This document shows, piece by piece, positions 17,734-24,956 of a DNA stretch of 64,000 nt. Each line of letters begins with the position of its first letter. The first letter of the stretch is position 1. Under the pieces are notes generated by a model. That model did not search any database, was not told the origin of the DNA, and was given only the letters and a program-made list of their open reading frames with translations. The stretch is from Streptomyces sp. TLI_235 (GTDB lineage: Bacteria > Actinomycetota > Actinomycetes > Streptomycetales > Streptomycetaceae): contig NSGV01000002.1 of assembly GCA_002300355.1 (NCBI GenBank), positions 248,001 through 312,000 of the forward strand, written 5' to 3'. The position numbers and the translations under genes were made by a program.

Positions 17734-17919
17734 CGGCACCCCGCTCTCCCTGGTCGGTCTCCCCGGTGACCGCTCCGCCCGGCCGCCCGGCGGGCCCGTG
17801 GGGCGCGGCGGGGGCGGACCGCGGCCCGACATGCCCAGGCTAGGACCCCCCGCCCGGCCCCGCAGAGTCGCCCGAGGCGCGACGACGCGGGGGCGCCCGG
17901 GGGCCCGGCTGCGCGTTCG

Positions 17920-19176
17920 TCACTTGGGAAGCTGGGCCTTGATGGCCTGGTCGGCCGTGGCGACCGCCGGCGCCACAGGATCGCCCTTGACCGCCGAGTA
18001 GATCAGGGCGTTGAACGGTTCCCAGACGGCGGACATCTGAGGGAGCGCCGGCAGCGGTACGCCGGACTTCGCGGCCTGTTCGAACGCCGCGAGGTCGGGG
18101 TCGGCGGCGTGCGCGTGGGCGAGGGACTCCTTCAGGGCCGGCATGCGGGGTTCGGCCTTGTACAGGGCGTCGGCGAGTTCGACGGAGCCGAGCGTCGAGA
18201 GGACGAACTTCTGGGCGAGCTCCTTGTGCGCGCCCTTGCTGGCGACGAAGAACGACTGAACGCCGACGAACGACCTGGCGGGGCCCATGCCCGCGAAGCC
18301 CGGCACCGGGGAGACGGCGTACTTCGTCCCCGCGGCCCGCACGTCCGCCAGGCGCCACGGACCGGACACCAGGAAAGGAGTCTTCCCGGAGGTGAAGGCG
18401 GCCGCGGTGTTCTCGGAGGTGTAGGAGCGGCGCAGCACGCCCTTCCCCTTCTCCCCCAGCGCCGCGATCTTCTCGAATGCGGCGACCGACGACGGGCTTC
18501 CGACACCGAGGTCGGACGGATTGGCGTTGCCCCGTCCGTCGTCGCCGAAGAGGTAGCCTCCGCCGGAGCTGAACAGCGGGTACATGTGGTAGGTGTCACC
18601 GGACTTCCCGTCCGACTGGCTGACGGTGTATCCGACCGCCTGGGACACCTTGCCGGCCTTCCGGAGCTGCTCCCCGGTGGCCACCAGCTCGTCGAAGGTC
18701 GCGGGGGCGTCGGGGACGAGTTCGGTGTTGCGGAACAGCACCAGGCTCTCCACCGCGTAGGGGATGCCGTAGAACTCGCCGTTGTACATCACCGCCCTGC
18801 GGGCGACGTCGACGTAGTCCTCCATCTTGTTGTCGAGCACCAGGATCGGTTCTATGAAGCCGTTCAGTACGAGGTTTCCGATCCAGTCGTGGGCGCCGAT
18901 CATGACGTCCGGGCCGGTCCCCGCCTGGGAGGCCCTGATGAACGCCTCCTGCTGGTTCTCCGTGACGGCGACGATCTCGGCCCTGGCCCCGTGTGCGGCG
19001 GCGAAGGAATCCGCGAACGGCCTGAGTGCCTCGGCGCGCTTCTCGTCGGCCCAGATCACCAGCGTCCCGTTCGGGGCGTCCTCGGACGCGGAGTCGAAGA
19101 CGGAACCCGAGCCGCAGGCGGTCAGGCTGAGGGACAGACAGATCGCGGCGGCGATGAGCGCGAGGTTTTTGCGCAC
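17920..19176 (-). CDS. Sugar ABC-transporter substrate-binding lipoprotein (MalE-like)
   Basis: A 418-residue exported lipoprotein: signal peptide with lipobox LSLTAC (acylated Cys at residue 21) and a family-1 solute-binding fold (TLVIWADEKRAEALRPF, GPDVMIGAHDWIGNL, GIPYAVESLVLFRNTEL, FLVSGPWRLADV), the MalE/maltodextrin type. It should capture an oligosaccharide outside the membrane. No permease or ATPase genes are adjacent, so it must work with a transporter encoded elsewhere or is a solitary binder. GTG 19176 has CTGGAG 6 nt upstream. Its promoter and operator-like repeats are recognisable. Confidence 0.85.
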   Translation of the reverse strand: MRKNLALIAAAICLSLSLTACGSGSVFDSASEDAPNGTLVIWADEKRAEALRPFADSFAAAHGARAEIVAVTENQQEAFIRASQAGTGPDVMIGAHDWIGNLVLNGFIEPILVLDNKMEDYVDVARRAVMYNGEFYGIPYAVESLVLFRNTELVPDAPATFDELVATGEQLRKAGKVSQAVGYTVSQSDGKSGDTYHMYPLFSSGGGYLFGDDGRGNANPSDLGVGSPSSVAAFEKIAALGEKGKGVLRRSYTSENTAAAFTSGKTPFLVSGPWRLADVRAAGTKYAVSPVPGFAGMGPARSFVGVQSFFVASKGAHKELAQKFVLSTLGSVELADALYKAEPRMPALKESLAHAHAADPDLAAFEQAAKSGVPLPALPQMSAVWEPFNALIYSAVKGDPVAPAVATADQAIKAQLPK

Positions 19177-19222
19177 GCGTTGCTCCAGGTCGACGGGGGT
19201 GGGCATCCGCCGAGAGCCGGCG

Positions 19223-19300
19223 TGCGCAGAAGTTAGCAACGGCCCTCCGCACTGGCAACGCTTTCAGCAAGTTTCACCACAACTTTCAACAGCCTTGCAG
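19223..19300 (-). promoter_or_regulatory. Promoter with LacI-type operator repeats for the binding protein
   Basis: Reading leftwards, TTGCCA (19258-19253) and TAACTT (19235-19230) form a -35/-10 pair with 17-bp spacing. Immediately upstream are three repeats: TTGAAAGTTG, GTGAAACTTG and CTGAAAGCGTTG, the last touching the -35. Such repeats recall the binding sites of LacI-family sugar repressors in front of Streptomyces maltose and amylase genes; the regulator itself is not in the window. Confidence 0.55.
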
Positions 19301-19448
19301 CGCAGGCACCCGCCATGGGATCGGATGGTCACCTTGAGTGACCATCCGTGCGGTGCGAGTTGCCGCTCTCGGGTGCCCACACCAGGGTGGTCGGCGGGCC
19401 GGCTCCCCCGGAGCCGGCTGTCCTCGTGATCGTGAAAGGGATTGCCCC

Positions 19449-19871
19449 ATGTCCGTGACCCGGACCCTCCGTACGGCCGCCCTCGCGGCCTTCCTCGCCA
19501 CCGCATCGCTCGCCGCCGCGGCGCCGCAGGCCTCCGCCCTCGGCGAGGGCAGCATCAGCATCGTCGGCGGTCAGATCGTCGAGGACGGTACCGCCGTCGA
19601 CGTCACCGTCTCGGTCAGCTGCCCCGCCGGCGACGTCCGCGCCGTCTTCGTCGACGCGATACAGGGCGTCACCGGCTCGTTCGGCGCGGCCGCCCCGCAG
19701 GTGCCCATGGTGACCTGCACGGGGAGCCCGCAGGACGTGGTGGTCCGCCTCGCGGCGAGCCCCTACGTGCCGGGCATCTCGACCTGGCAGCCGGGCACCG
19801 CGTACGTGACGGCCTGGCTGTCCGGCGGCGCGACCGACAACGACCTGTTCGAGGAGATCGTCCTCGCCTGA
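19449..19871 (+). CDS. Small secreted protein of unknown function
   Basis: A 140-residue protein with a clear signal peptide (basic start, hydrophobic core, cleavage near PQASA at about residue 30) and a ~110-residue beta-rich mature domain with two cysteines (SVSCPAGD and VTCTGSP), likely a disulfide. It resembles small secreted beta-sandwich proteins common in Streptomyces, but I cannot assign a named family. ATG 19449 has GAAAGGG at good distance. It ends just before a very strong double hairpin. Confidence 0.7.
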   Translation: MSVTRTLRTAALAAFLATASLAAAAPQASALGEGSISIVGGQIVEDGTAVDVTVSVSCPAGDVRAVFVDAIQGVTGSFGAAAPQVPMVTCTGSPQDVVVRLAASPYVPGISTWQPGTAYVTAWLSGGATDNDLFEEIVLA

Positions 19872-19880
19872 GGCCGCTCC

Positions 19881-19951
19881 GCGCGGGCGTCGCCCGCGCC
19901 GCACGGCGAGGCCGCCCGGGCCGGGGATCCAACCCCGGCCCGGGCGGCCTC
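19881..19951. terminator. Double terminator hairpin
   Basis: A 9-bp perfect hairpin (19881-19899) is followed by a perfect 19-bp inverted repeat with a 6-nt loop (19908-19951), between two converging genes. Confidence 0.8.
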
Positions 19952-19977
19952 CGCGCTCCGCCGTCACCGACGGACGG

Positions 19978-20235
19978 TCACGGCGGGCAGTTCTCGGTGA
20001 TCACCGACTCGAGGTCGGCGGCCGCCGCCTCGTCCTCGTCGACCTTCGTGCCCAGGCGGGCGACGGCCTGCCGGAGGGCCTCGATCTGCCGCCGGTCCGG
20101 ATCGGGCTCGGCCTCCAGCGTCCGGATCTTCGCCTCGAACTCGGTGACCGTCCGCCGCAGCCGGCGGATCTCCTCACGCAGGGCCTTGGCCTCGCGCTTC
20201 ATCATGGCGCAGCCGGTCTCCGCCACGTCGCTCAC
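19978..20235 (-). CDS. Small coiled-coil protein
   Basis: An 85-residue soluble protein, almost wholly charged helix with heptad-like spacing (about residues 12-75), so a coiled coil is very likely. No family is recognised. GTG 20235 has GGGAG only about 1 nt upstream, which is tight; GTG 20226 or the ATG codons that follow could be the real start. It stands alone, convergent with the small secreted protein. Confidence 0.55.
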   Translation of the reverse strand: MSDVAETGCAMMKREAKALREEIRRLRRTVTEFEAKIRTLEAEPDPDRRQIEALRQAVARLGTKVDEDEAAAADLESVITENCPP

Positions 20236-20331
20236 ACTCCCTGCCGGTCCGTGGACCGCGTGCCGCGACCGCGCCGGGCGGCGCGGTCGTCGCGATCAGT
20301 GTCGGCGCGCGGGCCGCGGCCGGCGGGGCCG

Positions 20332-21039
20332 TCAGGAGGTGACGGAGGCGGGCAGCACCTGCGAGACCTGGAGTGCACCGCACGGCTGGAAGGCGAACGG
20401 GACCTTCTTGTCCGCGTCCGCCAGCGGGTCCAGCGGCGCGCGGAAGGCGAAGCCGGCCGCCTTGGGGCAGGGTGCGTCGCCGGTCGGGACGTTGCTCCAC
20501 TTGAGGAAGAACGCGGCGGTGCCGCCGGGGGCGAGCACCAGCGTGCCGCCGCTCCCTCCGAGTCCGCCGAAGCCCGCCGGGATCGCGCCGACCGCCACCG
20601 AGAGCGCGGGCGAGCCGGCCGGCGCGTAGGGGACGACGGTGGGGCGGCCCGTCAGCGAGCAGGGCGCGGCGGACACGTTGGTGAGGACGAAGCGCTGCAC
20701 CATGGTGCCGGCGGCGCCGTCCGAGCTCGACACGGTGACGCTCAGCATCGGGTTGACGCAGTGTTCCACCTCTCCCCCGCCCCCGGCGGGGGCGGCCGTC
20801 GGGGTGGGCTTCGCCGAGGGCTTGGCGGTGGGCGAGGCCGAGCTGCCGGTGTGCCCGGACGGCGTGGCGGTGGCGGAGGCCCCGGCGGACGCGGAACCGG
20901 CGGCCGAGGGGGCGGCGGAGACCACGGTGGTGCCGGAGGCGTCCCCGGAGCCGTCGGAGCCGTCGCCGGTGCACCCGGTCAGCACCAGCGGGGAGGAGAG
21001 GGCGAGCAGGGCGGTGAGTGCGCGACGGCGAATGTCCAC
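20332..21039 (-). CDS. DUF4232 lipoprotein
   Basis: A 235-residue exported lipoprotein: lipobox LVLTGC with Cys at residue 23, a Ser/Ala/Thr/Pro-rich linker (about 25-95), and a C-terminal DUF4232 domain beginning at the EHCVNPMLSV motif, with the conserved paired cysteines (CSLTGRP, APCPKAAG, QPCGALQV). DUF4232 proteins are surface or secreted actinobacterial proteins of unknown function. GTG 21039 is chosen because signal features start immediately after it; the longer in-frame ORF adds a non-signal-like segment. Confidence 0.8.
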   Translation of the reverse strand: MDIRRRALTALLALSSPLVLTGCTGDGSDGSGDASGTTVVSAAPSAAGSASAGASATATPSGHTGSSASPTAKPSAKPTPTAAPAGGGGEVEHCVNPMLSVTVSSSDGAAGTMVQRFVLTNVSAAPCSLTGRPTVVPYAPAGSPALSVAVGAIPAGFGGLGGSGGTLVLAPGGTAAFFLKWSNVPTGDAPCPKAAGFAFRAPLDPLADADKKVPFAFQPCGALQVSQVLPASVTS

Positions 21040-21361
21040 GGCAGGGCCTTTCGTTTCGGACGGTCCGGCCACCGGGACGGCGCCGGCCCTCGGCGCCCGC
21101 CGACCGCCGCGGGGCGCCACCGCCCGAAGGGACGCGCACCGCCGCACGGCCGGTTGCCGCCACGGCGCACATCCCACACCCCGCGCGGCCCGCGATCCAG
21201 CACGGAACGATCACCACTTCCGCACGGAACCGCGCACGGACGGGCCCCGCGCACCCTGACGGTCCATCGGATCGGGTGACGCGACCGGCGCGCCGCGTGG
21301 TGACCGACCGCCTCACCGCCACCATGTCGTTGACGAACCGTCCCCGCCGGAGGAGCAGACC
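21040..21361. other. 322-bp intergenic region without a supported gene
   Basis: This lies between the divergent DUF4232 lipoprotein gene and a small ORF. It must contain at least the lipoprotein promoter. I see an imperfect GGTGACC/GGTCACC-like pair near 21290-21320 but no recognisable operator or RNA. Confidence 0.4.
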
Positions 21362-21568
21362 ATGCGGAACGACGCCCAGGCACGGGGCCCGCTGCCCGAC
21401 CCGTGGCGCACCGGCCGGACGCTCGCCCCGGCGCCGACCGCCGCCCACGCCTTCGACCAGCTGCCGGCCGTGATCTACGAGGTGCTGTCCCACCTCGGCC
21501 ACCCGGGCTTCCCCGCCGCCTTCGCCCTCGGCCTCCGCCCCACCCCGGACCCGGCCACCACCGGCTGA
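21362..21568 (+). CDS. Small hypothetical protein (68 aa)
   Basis: A 68-residue ORF with GGAGGAG properly placed before ATG 21362 and coding-like third-position bias. It has a Pro/Ala-rich N-terminus and one amphipathic stretch (FDQLPAVIYEVLSHLG) in the middle. No signal peptide or known family is recognised. It could be a small regulatory or secreted-precursor peptide, but nothing in the neighbourhood supports one role. Confidence 0.45.
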   Translation: MRNDAQARGPLPDPWRTGRTLAPAPTAAHAFDQLPAVIYEVLSHLGHPGFPAAFALGLRPTPDPATTG

Positions 21569-21573
21569 TCCGG

Positions 21574-22164
21574 TCACCCGCCCCGGAACGGCGGGACGAC
21601 ACCGATCACCCTCGCGCGGCCTCCCGGCTCGCGGGTCTCGTACAGGGTGAGGCTCTGACCGACCGTGACCGAGTGCCAGAGCGCCGGGGTGAGCGGTGCC
21701 AGCCGCACGGTGGCCGACTCGCCCGGGGCAAGCAGCGGCCTGTCCTCCACCCACAGCGCGGCAACGGCGAGGCGGAGCCCGCCGTCCGGCGTCCGCAGCC
21801 CGATGTCCCACATCGGTCGCAGTCGGCCGTCCCCGTCGAACGGTGTCCGACGCGGCCCCTCTCCCGGGCCTGCCGGCACCAGCTCCGCACGCAACCCGCC
21901 GCGCTCGGCCTCGCCCCGGAGCCAACCGCACCAGCGGGCGGTACGCTTCCGGCCCACCTGCTCGGCCGCGTCCGCGAGCAGCGCCCAGTACCCGGGCGGC
22001 AGCGACCGCGTCCGGCCCATCGCGAGCAGCAGGTGGAATGCGAACTCCCAGTCGTGGCCGCGTGCGCAGTCCCGGATGTCCGACGGCGTCGCGCCCTCCG
22101 GCGTCCGGGCGTCGTCGGGCAGCAGGTCGGCCGCCTGCTGCAGGAGCGTGAACGCGTCGGGCAT
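21574..22164 (-). CDS. Hypothetical protein with C-terminal beta-barrel-like domain
   Basis: A 196-residue soluble protein. The N-terminal half is helical (FTLLQQAADLLP, HDWEFAFHLLLAMGR, WCGWLRGEAERGG). The C-terminal half (about 110-196) is beta-rich (MWDIGLRTPDG, VEDRPLLAPGESATVRL, GQSLTLYETREPGG), like the small barrel in EF-Tu-domain-like hypothetical proteins. The N-terminal arrangement recalls some immunity-like actinobacterial proteins, but I cannot name a family. ATG 22164 is preferred over longer in-frame starts whose sequence is non-coding-like. The ORF ends 6 bp after the small ORF on the other strand. Confidence 0.6.
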   Translation of the reverse strand: MPDAFTLLQQAADLLPDDARTPEGATPSDIRDCARGHDWEFAFHLLLAMGRTRSLPPGYWALLADAAEQVGRKRTARWCGWLRGEAERGGLRAELVPAGPGEGPRRTPFDGDGRLRPMWDIGLRTPDGGLRLAVAALWVEDRPLLAPGESATVRLAPLTPALWHSVTVGQSLTLYETREPGGRARVIGVVPPFRGG

Positions 22165-22219
22165 CCGGCCATTCTGGTCCACCGCCCCACGGCGGTGACC
22201 CTTCCGGGGGTGTTCTACG

Positions 22220-22702
22220 GTGGGCGGCCGATCCACGAGGAGTTGGACGAGGAGGGGCCTGGAGCTGCTGGACGGCTCCTCCGTGGGGCACCTCCTGGTG
22301 GAGCCGGGCGCCGCGGTGCTCCGCTTCACCCGCCGCGGGCCTGCCCGAACCGTGGAGATCCCGACCGGAGGCCGGATCCCGGTGGCCGCGGCGGCCGGAC
22401 CCGACCCGTGGGCTGCCGCGGTCGCGCGGACGGTGAACCGCTACGAGGCTGCCCCGGGCCGACCGGTCCGGATCGAGACGACGACCGCCGATGCCGCACT
22501 CGTCCGACGCGCCCCGACCGGCGAGGACCGAGGCTCCGGCCGGCGGTCGGCGACGGGGCCCGGCTGTACGGGGAGCGACGGGGCTCAGCGGCGCGGGGAG
22601 CGGCCGAAGGCGAGGAGGCGGGTGCGGCGGAACAGGCCGCGGGCGGGCGGGTCGGCGGCCGGTGCCGGGCCGGCGGCGAGGCGCACCGGCCGCAGGTCGT
22701 AG
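22220..22702 (+). CDS. Unrecognised ORF, possibly a gene remnant
   Basis: About 95 residues in the first part (LELLDGSSVGHLLVEPG to roughly AALVRRAPTGED) show coding-like third-position G/C, whereas the tail after about 22530 looks non-coding and runs antisense to the small ORF at 22585-22764. The start is unclear: GTG 22220 lacks a ribosome site, while GAGGAGGGG at about 22248 precedes no good in-frame start. This may be a small gene that lost its natural 3' end. No family is recognised. Confidence 0.3.
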   Translation: MGGRSTRSWTRRGLELLDGSSVGHLLVEPGAAVLRFTRRGPARTVEIPTGGRIPVAAAAGPDPWAAAVARTVNRYEAAPGRPVRIETTTADAALVRRAPTGEDRGSGRRSATGPGCTGSDGAQRRGERPKARRRVRRNRPRAGGSAAGAGPAARRTGRRS

Positions 22703-22764
22703 GCGAACTGCGGCCGGGCCGGGGCCGGCTCGGCGGGTGGTCCCTCGGGCCACTGCTTGTGCAC
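22585..22764 (-). CDS. Small Pro/Arg-rich hypothetical protein (59 aa)
   Basis: A 59-residue ORF from GTG 22764 to TGA 22585 with very strong third-position G/C (over 90 percent by eye). It starts MHKQWPEGPPAEP, has a middle stretch QFAYDLRPVRLAAG and a basic tail FRRTRLLAFGRSPRR. A purine-rich AGGTGGTGGTGAACA precedes the start. No signal or membrane segment is present. The codon pattern argues for a real short gene, but there is no family evidence. Confidence 0.45.
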   Translation of the reverse strand: MHKQWPEGPPAEPAPARPQFAYDLRPVRLAAGPAPAADPPARGLFRRTRLLAFGRSPRR

Positions 22765-22799
22765 TGTTCACCACCACCTGTCTTGTCGGTCGGCACAGC

Positions 22800-23098
22800 T
22801 TAGGCCCCGCCCCAGGGTCCCGGTGGGGGAGGTCGGTCCGTGGGGCGGCGGGCCCGGTTCGCCGCGTGGGCGATCGCCCAGGCGTCGGCGACCGGGCCGA
22901 CGTGCCCGAGCTTGTCGGGGTTGATGACCGAGCGGATGGTCTGGATCCGCCCCCCGGCCGTGTCGAGGGCCAGCGTGTTGAGGACCCTGTTTGGCCGGGC
23001 TGGTCGTGGTCGCCGTCACCCGGTGGCCGCGGGCCACGAGCTGCGGCACCAGCCGCCGTCCCAGGACACCGCTGCCGCCTGCCACGAACACCCGCATG
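22800..23098 (-). pseudogene. Deletion scar: epimerase 5' end joined to ECF41 sigma factor 3' end
   Basis: ATG 23098 begins an NAD(P)-binding epimerase (MRVFVAGGSGVLGRRL, Rossmann GxxGxxG) that is intact for only about 36 residues, up to TTTSPAK. From about 22992 a different frame encodes the last ~60 residues of an ECF41/SigJ-type sigma factor (VLNTLALDTAGGR, then QTIRSVINPDKLGHVGPVAD) to TAA 22800. The NPDKL motif is the C-terminal hallmark of ECF41 factors, which are typically paired with epimerase or related enzymes. So one deletion appears to have removed the epimerase body and most of the sigma gene. The frames do not match across the junction, so no fusion protein results. Confidence 0.75.
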
Positions 23099-23181
23099 AC
23101 CATCACCTTCCCGATCCGGAATCGCTCTCCGGAATCGGGACGAGACAGCCCCGCCGGCTGTGACATCCGGGTGCGGACGGG

Positions 23182-23220
23182 CCCCGGCGGCACCCCCGGG
23201 GTACGGGGGCGCCGCCGGGG
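23182..23220 (-). terminator. glyA terminator hairpin
   Basis: A long GC-rich inverted repeat, with arms of about 16 bp and one mismatch-type interruption, lies 11 bp after the glyA stop. Confidence 0.7.
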
Positions 23221-23230
23221 CGCCGGGGTG

Positions 23231-24703
23231 TCAGGCCAGGTCGAGGCCCGGGTAGAGCGGGAAGCCGGCGAGCAGGTCCTCGGCCCGCTTGGCGACGGCG
23301 TCGCGCACCTGGGCGTCCAGCACGTACTGGGCCTTGGAGGGGCCGCCGGCGGCGGTCGTGGCGGGGGTGGTGCCGCGCAGCGCGGTGTCGATGAGGTCGG
23401 CGATCTCGTCCATCTCGGCGGTGCCGAGACCGCGGGTGGTGAGCGCCGGGGTACCGATCCGCACGCCCGAGGTGTACCAGGCGCCGTTCGGGTCGTTGGG
23501 CACCGCGTTGCGGTTGGTGACGACGCCGGAGTCCAGCAGGGCGGCCTCGGCCTGGCGGCCGGTCAGGCCGTGGCCGGAGACGTCGATCAGCACCAGGTGG
23601 TTGTCGGTGCCGCCGGTGACCAGGCGGGCCCCGCGGCGCAGCAGGCCGTCGGCGAGCGCCTGTGCGTTGTCGACGACCTGCTGGGCGTACGCCCGGAACT
23701 CGGGGCGGCGGGCCTCGGCGAGGGCGACGGCCTTGGCGGCCATCACGTGCGAGAGCGGGCCGCCGAGGACCATGGGGCAGCCGCGGTCGACGTGCTCGGC
23801 CAGCTCGGAGGTGCACAGCACCATGCCGCCGCGCGGGCCGCGCAGCGACTTGTGGGTGGTGGTGGTGACGATCTGGGCGTGCTGCACCGGGTCGAAGTCG
23901 CCGGTGAGGACCTTGCCCGCGACCAGGCCGGCGAAGTGCGCCATGTCGACCATGAGGGTGGCGCCGACCTCGTCGGCGATCTCGCGCATCAGGCGGAAGT
24001 TGACCAGCCGCGGGTAGGCGGAGTAGCCGGCGACCAGGATCAGCGGGCGGAACTCGCGGGCGGTGGCGCGCAGCGCGTCGTAGTCGATCAGGCCGGTGGC
24101 CGGGTCGGTGCCGTAGCTGCGCTGGTCGAACATCTTGCCGGAGATGTTGGGGCGGAAGCCGTGGGTGAGGTGGCCGCCGGAGTCCAGGGACATGCCGAGC
24201 AGGCGCTGGTTGCCGAGTTCGCGGCGCAGTTCGGCCCAGTCCTGCTCGGTGAGGTCGTTGACCTGGCGGACCTGGGCGCGCTGCAGCGCGGGGCTCTCGA
24301 CCCGCTGGGAGAGCACGGCCCAGAACGCGACCAGGTTGGCGTCGATGCCGGAGTGCGGCTGGACGTAGGCGTGTTCGGCGCCGAAGAGTTCGCGGGCGTG
24401 TTCGGCGGCGAGTGCCTCGACGGTGTCGACGTTGCGGCAGCCGGCGTAGAAGCGGCGGCCGACGGTGCCCTCGGCGTACTTGTCGCTGAACCAGTTGCCC
24501 ATGGCGAGCAGGACGGCCGGGGAGGCGTAGTTCTCGCTGGCGATGAGCTTGAGCGAGGCGCGCTGGTCCTGGATCTCGGCGCCGATGGCGTCGGCGATCC
24601 TGGGCTCGACGGCGCGGACGGTGTCGACGGCGGTGCGGAAGGCGGTGCCCGCGGTGGGGTCGACGGCGGTGTGGGGCGCGGACGGGTAGCCGGGCGTGGC
24701 CAA
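23231..24703 (-). CDS. glyA: Serine hydroxymethyltransferase
   Basis: A 490-residue PLP enzyme that interconverts serine and glycine, passing a one-carbon unit to tetrahydrofolate in the cytoplasm. Clear SHMT motifs are present: LIASENYASPAVL, GTVGRRFYAGC, QPHSGIDANL, VDMAHFAGLVAG, and TTTTHKSLRGPRGG with the Schiff-base lysine. At ~490 residues it belongs to the longer actinobacterial SHMT type. The start is TTG 24703, supported by GAGGAG at 24712-24717; in-frame upstream codons fall inside the riboswitch. Control by the upstream ZTP riboswitch fits its one-carbon role. Confidence 0.93.
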   Translation of the reverse strand: MATPGYPSAPHTAVDPTAGTAFRTAVDTVRAVEPRIADAIGAEIQDQRASLKLIASENYASPAVLLAMGNWFSDKYAEGTVGRRFYAGCRNVDTVEALAAEHARELFGAEHAYVQPHSGIDANLVAFWAVLSQRVESPALQRAQVRQVNDLTEQDWAELRRELGNQRLLGMSLDSGGHLTHGFRPNISGKMFDQRSYGTDPATGLIDYDALRATAREFRPLILVAGYSAYPRLVNFRLMREIADEVGATLMVDMAHFAGLVAGKVLTGDFDPVQHAQIVTTTTHKSLRGPRGGMVLCTSELAEHVDRGCPMVLGGPLSHVMAAKAVALAEARRPEFRAYAQQVVDNAQALADGLLRRGARLVTGGTDNHLVLIDVSGHGLTGRQAEAALLDSGVVTNRNAVPNDPNGAWYTSGVRIGTPALTTRGLGTAEMDEIADLIDTALRGTTPATTAAGGPSKAQYVLDAQVRDAVAKRAEDLLAGFPLYPGLDLA

Positions 24704-24731
24704 GGCTGTCTCCTCGTGACGACGATTCGGA

Positions 24732-24816
24732 CGGCCCAGGCGCACGGCGACAGCGTGAGACACGGAGCCGCTCCCCGATGGTCGAATCCATCCCTGCGCG
24801 CCAGTCACGGCTCACC
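24732..24816 (-). promoter_or_regulatory. ZTP (pfl) riboswitch upstream of glyA
   Basis: The transcript leader contains the conserved pfl blocks in order: CGTGACTGGCG near the 5' end, a stem GATGG..CCATC followed by GGGGAGCGG, and the pseudoknot block CGCCTGGGC near the 3' end (24741-24734). ZTP/ZMP riboswitches sense 10-formyl-tetrahydrofolate shortage and switch on one-carbon genes such as glyA. TACGCT at 24825-24820 is a plausible -10. About 30 nt separate the aptamer from the start codon, so control of translation is likely. Confidence 0.85.
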
Positions 24817-24956
24817 GGGAGCGTACCAACCGTGTCCGGCCGGTGGCGCCCCGGTCCGTCCTGCGGACGGGCTTGCCGGGCGGGCGCCGCGGGAAGGACG
24901 GGGTCCGGGGGCCCGTGCACCGGGGGCGGGGCGACGGGGATGAACGGGGGGAATCA

